This document shows positions 34,301 to 45,087 of a stretch of DNA of 64,000 nucleotides, piece by piece; position 1 is the stretch's first letter; the number at the start of each line of letters is the position of its first letter. The notes beneath the pieces were generated by a model. It did not search any database. It had not been told where the DNA came from and worked only from the letters and a program-made list of their open reading frames with translations. The stretch comes from Siphlonurus alternatus. Taxonomy: Eukaryota; Arthropoda; Insecta; Ephemeroptera; Siphlonuridae. A program made the position numbers and the translations under genes. Where the stretch lies: the NCBI GenBank assembly GCA_949825025.1, contig OX463778.1, forward strand, positions 3,486,501 to 3,550,500, given 5' to 3'.

Positions 34301-36535
34301 ATTTGAGATGGAATTTTTTGGTTTTCATTTCTCTATAGAGGGCAAGTTAAACTATTTTTAGAAAATAAAATATTAAAAAAAATGAAATCGCTCACTCTAC
34401 TTTAACTTTGTTTTTATCTGGACAACAGACAAAGATTGACTCAGTGACGTCATCGAGGCATCACAAAGTCAAATTCCAACATCAATCTCGATAAAAATAG
34501 TGTTAAATAACTAGCACAGGCAAAAATTGATAGTACCAGTGAAGGAAAATAATTATAATTAAATATTTTGCCAAGAGTTTTATGCTTCTTTAATGACTTT
34601 ACACTCTAAGAAGAGTCTCTTTGTCTCTTGTAAAATTGACTTATTTATTTTGCAGGGTTCTTGCCAAAGATATGCATTGAAAATAATCAACAAACGAGTT
34701 AATGTTTCACGAGGAATGAATACCAACAACAGTGTTCAAAATGAAATTAAAATTCTGAAATCAGTGGACCATGTAAGTTTCATTTTTGTTTAACTTTACA
34801 GAGGCCTGTTGTTTTATTTTGATACCATTTTCTGTAGGAGAGTAGTTATTTCACTCTAATAATTTATATTTATTGTTTTATAGGTTAAGTAAAAGTAAGT
34901 AATACCAAGCAATACAGCAATCATGTTTCTATAAACCTATAATGTTAAATTTAATATTATTTGTTCTTACTTGGTAATCTGTCTTTACTTAATGATATTT
35001 AAAGTGCAACAGCTATTAATTAATATTTTAATGTTTCAATTAGCCCTGCATTGTGAAAGTTAAAGATTCGATGGACTTTGAAGATAGGACCTTCATCTTA
35101 ATGGAGTACATGGAGGGGGGTACCCTGGCCAGTAGGGTGCATGTTGGGGCTGCCCTGAGCGAAGGTGTTGCCAAACTTGTGTTCTATCAACTGCTTTTGG
35201 CTGTCCAGTACCTCCACTCCATGAAAATTGCTCATCGAGATCTCAAGGTAGCTATGATGCAGATTGCATAACATTGATAAATAAAAATTAACAATTTGTC
35301 GTTGTAGCGCTCTTTTGTCCAATCTAGCTGTTATAAGTTTTGACTTTTTGACCAATCTAAAATTATAAGTTTTGACCTTCTGACCAATCTCTTTTTATAA
35401 GTTATGACCTTTTGTCCAATCAATTATTTTCTTAATTTCTTGTACGAGTGGTGCCATCTTGTGGCAAATTTTACGCTCTTTCAAATGGCGCAATAAAACG
35501 AAAGTTGTAACTTTTGAGATTTTGGACATTTGTCCCTGGCAAAATTTTTAAAGTTTGGTCAAAAGGTCAAAACTTATAATTTTAGATTGGTCAAAAAGTC
35601 ATAACTTATAAAGCTAGATTGGTCAAAAGAGCGCTACAACGCCGAATTGTTCATGTAACTATTTTTTTACAAAAATAATAGATATACTGTTATTATAAAA
35701 TAGAAGAGAAAAAAATAAGGGTAAAAATGCAGATTGTCAAATTAAAATGGAAAGCACATCAGTTTTCTTAATTTATCTACAAATAATTTGTTATTTGCAG
35801 CCGGAGAACATTCTTCTTCAGTCCATCAGTGAGGAGACGCTGGTCAAGGTGTCTGACTTTGGCCTCTCCAAGCAGGTCTCACAGGACCCACTCATGTCAA
35901 TGTGTGGCACCCTCCAATACCTAGCTCCCGAGATGGTGCGTGGGCGAGGCAAAGAGGAATACACCCCTCAAGTGGACGTCTGGAGCCTTGGAGTCATCCT
36001 GTACCAGAGGTGAGAAAGTGTATTCTAAAGTAATATGCATCAATATTTCGTCCCTCGGTAGGAATAATGAGCTATCTACTTACCACGAGATCCTTGCAAT
36101 AATGAGCTATCCGCTATTTCAGGTGAACGCAATTAAGAGCTGTAAATTGATGTAAAAGAAAGCTCATTTTGTTACACTCACCTGAAATAGCAAATAGCTC
36201 ATTATTGAGGACTAGGCATGATTGAGGAATGATTTAGTACCTGAATATACTTATTATATTGATGGTGCTGCAACAAATCTGACTTGTGAGGCTGTACTAA
36301 ACAGACTATAACTAGCACACACTGGAAGAAAAGTATTCCCAGCTCGATACAGTATATTACAATATTTTTTTACACTGGGCGCATTCTGTGTTTTTCCATT
36401 TGACATAGCCACACCATTTCGAGTTGTTTATACATATATCAATACAATTCATGCTGCATAATTCAATGTTCCTTACAGAAATTTTCATTTATGTTTTAAT
36501 CTCTAGATGCTGTATTTTACATACAGTTATATTTC

Positions 36536-36596
<61 letters not shown>

Positions 36597-37616
36597 TAAA
36601 ATTTATTGAGTCTGTTTTGTTGTCTTTCAGCCTGGTTGGCCGTTTGCCGTTTAATTCAGATCGAACAGATATGACCCTGGGAGAGCAGATTACGAATGGC
36701 AGCTACAACCTCTCAGACAGGAGGTGGTTGAGGGTGTCTGCAGATGCCCGTGCCATTGTAAGCGCCATGCTCACTGTCTACCCTCAGGAGCGGCCTACCA
36801 TTCAAGAAGTATTTACCTGCCGTTGGCTCCAGGTACTAACTAGCTCCAGACAGTAACACTATCTTAGCATAATCTTGATTATTTGAATATCAGATACTAT
36901 AAACAGCTCACTAGCAATTGAATCCAAATTATTATGTTTTGCAAACATTAATGTAATATTAAAGTTTGTTGCTAATATTCTTGTTTGTTTGTTTGTTTGT
37001 TACTACTATCAGAACCAAAAAGGAGTACCCCTGAATAGCATACAAGTTCCATAAGGAGAAGGGCACACTTTTTTGGTTTCGATAGTACACATGAGTATAT
37101 TGGTCATCATCTAAGCAGTTTTAGAGACGAGTGAAAACAAAAATATTTTACATTTACAGTAAATAATAAATTGACGTGTGCAAGACCAAATACATAATTT
37201 ATTTTTTTTTCTTCAGTCACTTTTTGTTCAGAATACTAGAATATATTATTTTTAAATACTGTATCTTAAAAAAAGTGCTTCTATTAATGGTTTTTCTTTT
37301 ATTGCAGGATGAATTGATGCTGGGAAAGGTCCGTAAGCTAACTGGTATTACAGATCTCCCTAAAGTCAATCACAGCAGCTGTAGAATTAGATCATTTGAG
37401 ATGGTGGCACAGGCAGAAAAACAACCGGAACAACCAGAGCCCAAACGTATTCGGAAGTGTATTGATACTCCTCCGTCATCAACAGAAGACACTAAAGATG
37501 CAGTGTCGTCATCCCCCAACAGAGCAAACAACGATGCGGAAAATGGTTCTGCGTCGACTTCCACCCCACCCATCAAGCAGCTCAAGGCCATGTCCTTCAG
37601 AACAAGGCAGATATAA
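28322..37616 (+). CDS. CHEK2: Checkpoint kinase 2 (CHK2), complete, eight exons, 527 aa
   Basis: Ser/Thr kinase that relays ATM signals after DNA breaks (family knowledge). Exons: 28322-28472, 32314-32574, 33147-33277, 34656-34772, 35044-35247, 35801-36009, 36631-36832, 37308-37616; all GT-AG with matching phases. Order of parts: a short SQ/TQ cluster (T6Q, T16Q, S27Q); an FHA domain from about W37 to 135 with phosphopeptide-binding residues R61 (GRHPNC), S84 (SKIH) and N105 (SSNGTFIN); a kinase domain with G-loop LGQGASGDV (167-175), K190, E211, HRDLKPEN (D286), DFG (D307) and APE (330-332). The activation loop LMSMCGTLQYLAPE keeps Thr325 at the position of human T387 and Ser321 near human T383. 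The C-terminal tail holds a basic PKRIRK likely nuclear signal and ends SFRTRQI. Length is close to human CHK2 (543 aa). Introns 1 to 5 and 7 contain transposon-derived or foldback sequence. Confidence 0.96.
29114..31123. mobile_element. hAT-type non-autonomous element, about 2.0 kb, in CHK2 intron 1
   Basis: Inverted ends CAGGCACGGACTGG (29114) and CCAGTCCGTGCCTG (31123). Flanking 8-mers ACCATCGG and ACTATCAG agree at 6 of 8, fitting a decayed 8-bp hAT duplication. Sub-terminal GGTCGCGG and GGGCCGCC/GGGCCGTT motifs are GC-rich, the interior AT-rich. No transposase frame was found. A deleted TGACGTCA-family element is nested at 30078-30241. Confidence 0.7.
30078..30241. mobile_element. Foldback element, TGACGTCA family, internally deleted copy
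   Basis: The left arm is intact to TGACGTCA (30210-30217) and then joins directly to the last 20 bp of the right end (ATTGAGGTCGAT). One arm and the centre are missing. It lies inside the larger hAT-type element 29114-31123 in CHK2 intron 1. Confidence 0.8.
32857..32945 (-). repeat. tRNA-derived sequence (SINE or tRNA relic) in CHK2 intron 2
   Basis: Read on the minus strand it has a pol III A-box-like TAGCTAAGTCAGTAGAGC followed about 35 bases later by a B-box GGTTCAAAGCC, with a T-stem (CCGGG/CCTGG) that pairs. The acceptor and anticodon stems are poor, so an intact tRNA gene is unlikely. Confidence 0.5.
33419..33703. mobile_element. TTAA-flanked foldback (piggyBac-type MITE) in CHK2 intron 3
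   Basis: Termini TTAAGGTAGAGATAACACG and a complement ending ACCTTACCCTTAA; arms hold GGATCAGCTGACCCAATTC and ATGTTCTCCTCTACATCCCC. Same interior family as 25463-25817 with different sub-terminal bases and a shorter centre. Confidence 0.8.
33757..34405. mobile_element. Large TTAA-flanked foldback in CHK2 intron 3
   Basis: About 650 bp with arms near 300 bp: TTAAAGTAGAGTGAGCGAT at the left and its complement ending CTCTACTTTAA at the right. Arms pair through GGAGGCCTTTAACATGC-like and CCAACTTCGTCTGAAC segments to a short A/T centre. TTAA at both ends. Lies about 50 bp after the previous element, so two independent insertions share this intron. Confidence 0.85.
35290..35651. mobile_element. 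Foldback element in CHK2 intron 5
   Basis: Left arm AACAATTTGTCGTTGTAGCG, then several near-copies of TTTTGACCAATCTA and TATAAGTTTTGAC; right arm is the complement ending GCGCTACAACGCC. The internal motif repeats three times in the left arm and twice in the right, so arms pair in more than one register. Confidence 0.7.
36040..36235. repeat. Imperfect inverted repeat in CHK2 intron 6
   Basis: AATAATGAGCTATC units on the left (one at about 36062, one near 36100) followed by CTATTTCAGGTGA; complement TCACCTGAAATAGCAAATAG then CTCATTATTGAGGA on the right. Probably another short foldback element, more diverged than the others. Confidence 0.5.
36539..36596. repeat. (GATT)n microsatellite
   Basis: About 58 bp of GATT repeat ending about 35 bp before exon 7 of CHK2, within the usual branch-point zone. 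Confidence 0.95.
37005..37086. mobile_element. 82-bp hairpin element, copy 2, in CHK2 intron 7
   Basis: Same arms as 4026-4101 with a few mismatches; the loop reads as the complement of copy 1 (ACAAGTTCCATAAGGAG). Preceded by a (TTTG)n tract. Confidence 0.7.
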
Positions 37617-38720
37617 ATGCTAACCTCATTCCATGGCCAAGCCTCTCAGGGATTTGAATGGCCTGCTACAGGTACTACTTACAAAATTAGTTCAAAAATG
37701 ACATAATTATTAATTTTTAATTGCTATGTATAATTACGTGATAAGCTCAATCTAACGATCTGATTTTTTACTTGTGTTTTATGTAACATTTTTACAGAAG
37801 ATAATTTTTTTATTCCATTTTATTAATTTTAATTTTGGGGGGAAATCTTCCGCCAAAGCATGTGCACAATTTTTATATTATTTATAACGATATTTATAAA
37901 TATTATAAAATGGTGCTTTTTAGACAGTAAAGTTACTTAATACTAGCTGTATGCATTTTTTGGAACTAAGGTACTGTAACTTACTGTTTTAAAGGCATGT
38001 GTTGAACAAATTGTTTGTGTTACCAACTAAATTTTAAAAGAGTTGCATGTTTGTTGTACAAATTTAAGATACTGTTTCTTATTAATTTTATAATTATGCA
38101 TTTATTGCAAGTCTGATCAATGCTTTTCTGACCCTCACTTTACAGAAGAGTTTTATTGATGTAAAAAGTTATATATATGCGAGGGAGAAAAAAATATGAT
38201 GTATATATTTTTATGTAATAAATATGTAGTATATATACTTTAAAAATGCAACAGTATTTGCCTTGGGCACTTTTCAAATTCAATAAATGGACTAGAGGTT
38301 TAACAACATTTTTTTTTTAATTGAAATTATACAGGAATGGTTTAAAAAATAATGTTGAGAATGATTCTCCATATCTCTTTGTTGATGATGATGTTTTGCA
38401 GTTACTGCTTCAATTTTTTCTTTAAAATAGTCCGGATACTATAAAAAGTCTGGGAGGGGGGAATTTCACATTTTATTTGTTCCTTTGAAGAAAAAGGTGT
38501 AACGGGTTCTTGCAATGACGTAATGTTGCAACTTTTTCTCTGTCCATTTATTGAGGCTATTTTTTAAAGTAATGCTTATGCATTACAATTAGAATGATAA
38601 AGTGCCATTATTTTGATACTTAATTTTGTTACCTTAATTGTAAAGGAAAAGAATTCAATATATATTGCTGTGCCGTAGTGCCTTTAATTTTAAAAATAAA
38701 GAAAACTGTAGACTTTAAAT

Positions 38721-38912
38721 CAGTGGTGTAGTCCGGGGGTATTGCAGTATACCTTCTGATTGATAAATCACAGCTTATACCCTTAAAAAACATTATTTAC
38801 ATGTATTTAGATAGACAAGGTATATATATATATATTATGCTGATATCATTGGCGTAATTATACCTTTTGGTTAAAACGAACTCTCACTGAAAATTTTAGG
38901 ACTACATCACTG
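38721..38912. mobile_element. hAT-type MITE downstream of CHK2
   Basis: Ends CAGTGGTGTAGTCC and GGACTACATCACTG; flanking 8-mers CTTTAAAT and TTTTAAAT match at 7 of 8. About 190 bp, with a short (TA)n tract, noncoding. Confidence 0.75.
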
Positions 38913-41900
38913 TTTTAAATTTTGTTATGAACCCCTTATTCAGCTATTGTTGAGCTACCTTGCTGATAAGAGTATTGTGATAAAAATAAGTGTAAAATTG
39001 TTGCTGCGGGATACTGAAGTACATCCCCAAATTGATAAAAATTTTCAATTTAAGATTGAAGAAACTTATTTTTATAATTGAAAATTTTAATTTGAATGAC
39101 AGAGAACTGTTTGTGAATTTATCTATTTTGATTACATATTTTACGGAAGCGTAAATAAAACTTTATTTTTTACATGACTCGAATCACTGTAGTGGTTATA
39201 ATTCTGTAATTGAAATTGACTCATATTTTTAAAAAGTAATGTAAATCTAAAAAAGATAAATAGATCTAGAATGTAATCTTAATAAATAAAATATGAGTTT
39301 GATAAATTTCAAATTTGTATTTCAGGTAATATGACGATACTTTATTTTCAATTATGTTTAATATGTTTTAACACCTAATGTAGTAATGAATGCAGTAATT
39401 GATATAAATATATTGCACAGAAAAGAAATTGGTGACCAGTATAAACTGAACTGGTAATTTGTTTTGTTCCTCCAAGATTTATATATTTTTGTTATTTAAC
39501 CAACATAAAATGCAATGTTTAATTTGCAGGTGTTTTATCCCTATAAAAAACACATGCATTTAAAGAAACACGTATTTATGTGAAGATTCTCATTTTCAAG
39601 TGTTACAGATCAATTTAGTACTAATCATTGATGTGTTTTAGTGCCATGTTTGATTAAAGACAGAGTCAATTAAGTTCCTTGTTGAATGAATTATTATTAT
39701 TTTTTAAGTAAGTGATTTTACAATATTTTAAGCATGGAAAAAATATAGAATTTCTTCATGATTTTAAGACGTGTTTCAACATGTGTAATATAATTTTTAT
39801 GTTATGTAAAAAAAAAAATAAAAAATATTTGGAAATATTTCCGTAAATTCACTCTCACAATCAGATATAAAATTATATTTTTTGCTGCTACTGATTTACT
39901 TCTTGGACATTCAAGCTTGTGAAGAATGTATTTGCTAAATAAAATAAGATGGCAGTGCTATATGGTTATCACAAACATAAAAAAATCCAGGTGTAGATGT
40001 GGGGAGAAGGGGCTGCATTTCACCTCTATTTAACAATTAAATGAGCAATATAAGCATTTCCCCCGCTCTAATATTTTTTTTAACATTAGCCTTATGGAGA
40101 CACCCCATATCCTCCTAAATTTGGTTCTAGATCCGCGCCTGGTACAATCTAAATTGAACAATCGTTTGCTCTAAATATTTTTTGCCTTTATTTACCCAAC
40201 TACACAATATCGTTGTACCTATAATTAAATAATAGTCAATAATAATTATGATAATATATATTATAATTCATTTCAAAAATGTTGTACAGTTTTTATCCAC
40301 TATTATCACTATATTGTAAGTTTTTTTTATCAACATATCTTGAGTGCAGCATTTGTTTGTTAAAAACATAGAGAATGCGAAAACCAATGGCTGCTTGATC
40401 TTTTAATTGAAACTTATAATTTAATTTGCAGTCAGAAATTTGAACATTATTTTGTTTGATAGATGTTTTTTGTTTTTACTTAATTAAAATATAATATTTG
40501 CAACGTATAATTACATGGAAAGAGCTCAAATATTCAATGCTTTCTGTAAAACTCTGTGGCAGCTGTTTTGGTTAATGTTTTGATTGCAGGCAGGTACAGA
40601 TCCAGCAAAAAATTTCGGGGGGTGCCCTCTTCATAAGTTTGATGTTAAAAAAAAAGCCTGATTCCAGAACTAAGATAAAGCAAAATTAATAGCTATAATA
40701 TAGTTAATAAATGCCAAACGCATATACTAGATTGATTGTCCTCCATGTAAATGCCCCAATAAGCAGGCACAATTATACCATGCAGACTTATTAAAAAAAT
40801 TATTTTATTTGGCAATAATAAATATGAGAAGCAATTTTGGTGAAAATACTTAAAAAGTATGTGAAAAAAAAAAAGGTTTCAAATAAAATATCTAAAAATA
40901 GTGAAATATGTCACAAAAGTATGTTGTGAGCTTAATTGTGAACAATTATGATTAATTATAATGAGAAGCTTTAATATTGACGACATAATTCTCTCAGCCA
41001 ATGAAAATCTAGCGCGCGAACTGCGCGCGACGACATGTTCTATCAAGCTTCCTATCCTTTAACCCAGCGGTACCTGGTTTTTAATTTTTTTCGGTGGTTC
41101 TTATGAAGGGCAAGATTAATAATTCATATGAGCCACGGGAAAGATCACTTTACAAGACATAAAAAATATTTGAGATTTTGTGCAGCATAGAATTTGAATG
41201 AAAAAATAAATAAGATTTTTCTCCTAACAAACTTTATGGAGCGATGTCAGAATGCGGCGCTGCGGCATTTTTAAGTTGAAGCTTGTCATTGCTTTTATTA
41301 AATGTAAAAAGGGTTTTAATTACTTTATATGGACTAAAAGTCTGTGCCATGATGTTATAATAGATTTAATATCTGTGTATGACAACCTCAGGAGACTATT
41401 AATTAAATATCTTTTTGTTGTAAAAATAGTCAAAATCATTATCATGTTAAAATTTACTTGTATATGTATTATATGATAGTAAGAAAACAATTTGTTTCGA
41501 GGAATTACAAAATTGTTTTTTTATTTTTTACTTGAAGTACAATAAAAATTGAATAAATATAATGTCACAATTAAAAATAAAGGATAATTTTTTTAACAAA
41601 ATGAGTTGCTAGAGGAATGTATAAAGAAATAAATTCTGTCACATCAGTTATTAAACAACTTGGTAGTAAATATTATATTAGAGTAATTAACATATACCTC
41701 CCTACGTTTCCAATGTTGTTTAGAGGAGACCCTTTTAAGGCCCCTTAAATAAGGCTTCAAGGTGAATGTCAGTGGCTTAGTAGGTATTAAATTTCTTAAT
41801 CTCTAATTTGCAACACATGCACTGTATTTCACCGCTTACTTGCTGATGCTGCTTAATATTATATTAATCTTCTCTGAAAAAAAAAAAAATAAATAAATAA

Positions 41901-42436
41901 CACAGCAATTATAGCTATATATTTAGGCTACAAGTTTGTTAGCTAAAGTTAGTAGGTATAACATGCAAGAAGAGCATTGAATCAAAAGGGGCCATTATGT
42001 TGCAGCTATCAGAAAATTAGCATTTCAATTTATTTTTTATTGAACACATTAATTTTGCCTTTTAATTATAGGTTTAATTACAATTAATACAAAAAAAATG
42101 AACCACTGACATTAATCCTTATGGATAGGAAAGAAGGGGGGGGGGAGAAGCACAGCATCCTTAGTAAATCTGCACTTCAGAGTACCATGTTAAAAGTGAC
42201 ATTTACTGTATTTAATTTTGAGCACATACGAGTTATTAAAGGAGCTACAAAAAGAAAAATAGCTTAAATTTTAGCCAAGAATTTTTAACACCAAAAATTT
42301 GGTATCCATGGCACTTCACATAATAAAACTTGTAAATCAAAAACTTCAGGGCAAACCTTGCTGGTAAGGAACATTCCTTGGCTAAAATTTATATTAATTA
42401 AATAAACCACAAAGCTAAAAAACACAGTACACAATA

Positions 42437-42786
42437 TTAAAGGTATACAGGCCTCAAATTACAAATTAGACAGACATTAAGTGTTGCTCAAGTTTATAAT
42501 CAACATTCATATTATTTTTACCTGCGCGCGGTGCGTCTGTGCGAAGTCGCGCTGTAAAGAAAGTCCTTGCTGACGTCACAACTCACAGCTAGCACCGATT
42601 AGCATTGAGTTGTGACGTCATCAAGGACTTCGTGACGTCATCAAGGACTAAATTTCTTACTTTGAACTGCGACTTCGCACGGATGCATCACGCGTGGAAA
42701 AAAATGATGCGAATGTTGATTATATATTATACTCTAAACCCACTTGGTGACTGTCTAATTTGTAATTTGAGGCCTGTATGCCTTTA
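42437..42786. mobile_element. TTAA-flanked foldback with paired TGACGTCA
   Basis: Termini TTAAAGGTATACAGGCCTC and a complement ending GCCTGTATGCCTTTAA. The inner arms contain GCGAAGTCGC and the octamer TGACGTCA at 42571, 42613 and 42633, with a 20-bp tandem unit TCAAGGACT next to the last two. No coding capacity. Lies between CHK2 and PBK. Confidence 0.8.
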
Positions 42787-44159
42787 AGTAGTAAGATATG
42801 GAAAAAATCATAATAAGCATAATTTAAATAAACATCAGTTTACATCAATATTCATGTTTTGTTTTTCTCTTTTCTCTCTCACTCGAGTTTTGTAGTGCGA
42901 GATTGACTCTAGATATTAAAAGTATTGGACATGTAAATTAAATATTTTCAATATTTTACTAAAGTACCATAGTATCTTCAAAAATATAATTTATATACAA
43001 AGATTTTTTCAAATGGTTTCAATTAAGCTTCTATTTTTTCTAACGTAATTTTGTCTATAATTAATGAACACCTCTCATGACGGAACAAAGTTAACCCCTG
43101 CCAGATTAACTGAAGCCAGTTGTTTTGTTGGGGTTGCAGAGTTATAATAGTCAAATCAGTTGTGGCTTTATAGAGTTCCAAATATTTTAATCAATTAATG
43201 TGGACGGCCCACATTTATTTTGTCTTCGTGAATTAATTTGTGCTTTAATACTTCACACAATTACTGTAACAAATATAAGTATTTTAATGCTATAATGAAC
43301 CCTACACAATTTAATCATTAATTTTGGGTAAGAAAAGTCTGCCAGATTTTTTATATCTGATGTTTCTTTTTCTTTTCCATACCTAAACCGCTATTAACGA
43401 AGCAACTCCATTTTAAGTTTAGACTAACCTGAATAAGAATATGGTACTGAGATTAACCCTCAATAATTAGCAACTATAATATATAAATAATTAAATATAT
43501 TGGAATACATGTTGTACGTATCAGTAATGAAAATGTAAAATATTACTAGCAGCAATTAGTTTTAAACTTTGAATTTAGAGATATTTAAAAAATTACCTTG
43601 AAGCAAAAACAGCTAGCTCTTTTACTTAAAATAATAATAACACTAATACTTCATTTTAAAGTTGTATCTTATTAACATTAATACTTTTAGTAGCTATATA
43701 TATTGTAAATTTAAATAGTTATAAATTAGTAAATGATTAGTTATATTTTGGTTTCTTTGAATTCCATGTTTTGATATGTTTCATATTTAAAGAAGAGTTT
43801 ATTTTGTAAAATGCAAACAAATTATAAATGCTCCACGCAAGCAATCTCACTACACTGTAATTAATTTTGTTGTAACTTAAATCTCAAACTGTAATTATTT
43901 GATAGTACGTAAGAATGAGCTTGATTTCACCACAATAAAAATATTTTCTTGATCTATTATTATGACATGCTTAGGCTCTCTGTCAGTCAAGTATAAATCA
44001 TTCACTTATGTATTTTTGACAATTTCACTTCATTTTTACTTTGATGATAAAGATTCTTCTCTGGTCAAAGCAGCAATTAATGAAAATGAACTCTGCTTTC
44101 TCTGCATGCTTGATCGCTTATGTTGGCATTTATATTATTATAAAAATTGCCTTGGACAT

Positions 44160-44245
44160 TGACGCCCAAGGTAATAATTCTGCTGATATACCTCGTAAGG
44201 GATATGGCGTCTTGATTGAATTTATATTACTCTACCATATTATAA
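44160..44245 (+). mobile_element. Short LINE 3'-end relic
   Basis: Sequence around 44171-44214 (GGTAATAATTCTGCTGAT, then CGTAAGGGATATGGCGTC) matches the 3' end of the LINE fragment at 57339-57382 in the same order and spacing. No coding part is left. It is read as a very short 5'-truncated copy of the same family. Confidence 0.55.
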
Positions 44246-44412
44246 TTTCTTTTTCTTTTCAAGCAGCTATTTGAAACATTATTGTTATAGTTATTTAATA
44301 AAGTTATATATAAGACACACCATTATCAATATAATATATATAGTAAACCTGAATAAATTCAAGATCCAGAAAAAAAAAAATGGAACCAAAAAGGACTGCA
44401 TGCATTATAGTC

Positions 44413-44649
44413 AGACGAAGCACTGAGCGGGATTTTTAGGCCCTTTTCTTTCCCTCATAGAACGACAAGTATTAATTTGTATTAAATGGTGATGGTACTG
44501 GACCACAGATGGCAGTACTGTTTTTCCTATACTTCTTAACACATCCCCTCCTCTGATACCCCTCTCACGGCAGTCCAAGTGACGTCATGCTAGAAGTAAA
44601 CACGGCTTATCTAATTAAACCTAAAAATCCTACTCTGTGCTTCGTTTGT
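44413..44649. mobile_element. Foldback MITE, ACGAAGCACTGAG ends
   Basis: Left end AGACGAAGCACTGAGCGGG followed by ATTTTTAGGC; right end CCTAAAAATCCTACTCTGTG followed by CTTCGTTT, the approximate complement. TGACGTCA at 44580-44587 lies inside. Lies 3' of PBK. Confidence 0.65.
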
Positions 44650-44938
44650 TTATCTGTGCAGCATACTTTGCATCAATCAACAAACAAAAGAATGACAAAC
44701 ACTCTGGGGAAGTTTAAAAATTATTGTACCCATTCAGGATGAACAATAATTAACACAGGACCCTTTCTCTAAACACTTGCTGGTCTGCGTTATTTTATTA
44801 ACTTGTTTGCTTGTTTTTCATTAGGAAATTGTGTTTTAACGTTTAAGACTCAAATTATAAGTGCTTTTATTGAAAAATGGGAAAATAAAAGCAAAAATAA
44901 ATACCGTCAACTTTTTGTTTTTAGTAACCGAAACCTAC

Positions 44939-44974
<36 letters not shown>

Positions 44975-45087
44975 GATGAGAAAAAATACAGACCAGCCAA
45001 TGTCTTTGTTTCAAAAAGAAAGAAATTTGTTGGTTAAAAAGAATATTAATTTTACATTTATATCTTCTGTTCACTTGCTGAGTTATC

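Larger units (their letters stand above)
37617..45087. other. Gene-free region between CHK2 and PBK (convergent 3' ends)
   Basis: About 7.5 kb without recognisable exons. Holds the 3' UTRs of both genes (AATAAA near 38218 on the CHK2 side; a 30-base T-run near 44941 on the PBK side), the MITEs at 38721, 42437 and 44413, fragments with hAT-like ends (AGATCCGCGCCTGG near 40131 and CAGGTACAGATCC near 40591), and a LINE 3' scrap at 44160. Confidence 0.6.

Noticed and set aside
41252..41476. 74-codon open frame between CHK2 and PBK
   Set aside because: AT-rich composition, no motif, no splice partners; likely chance.
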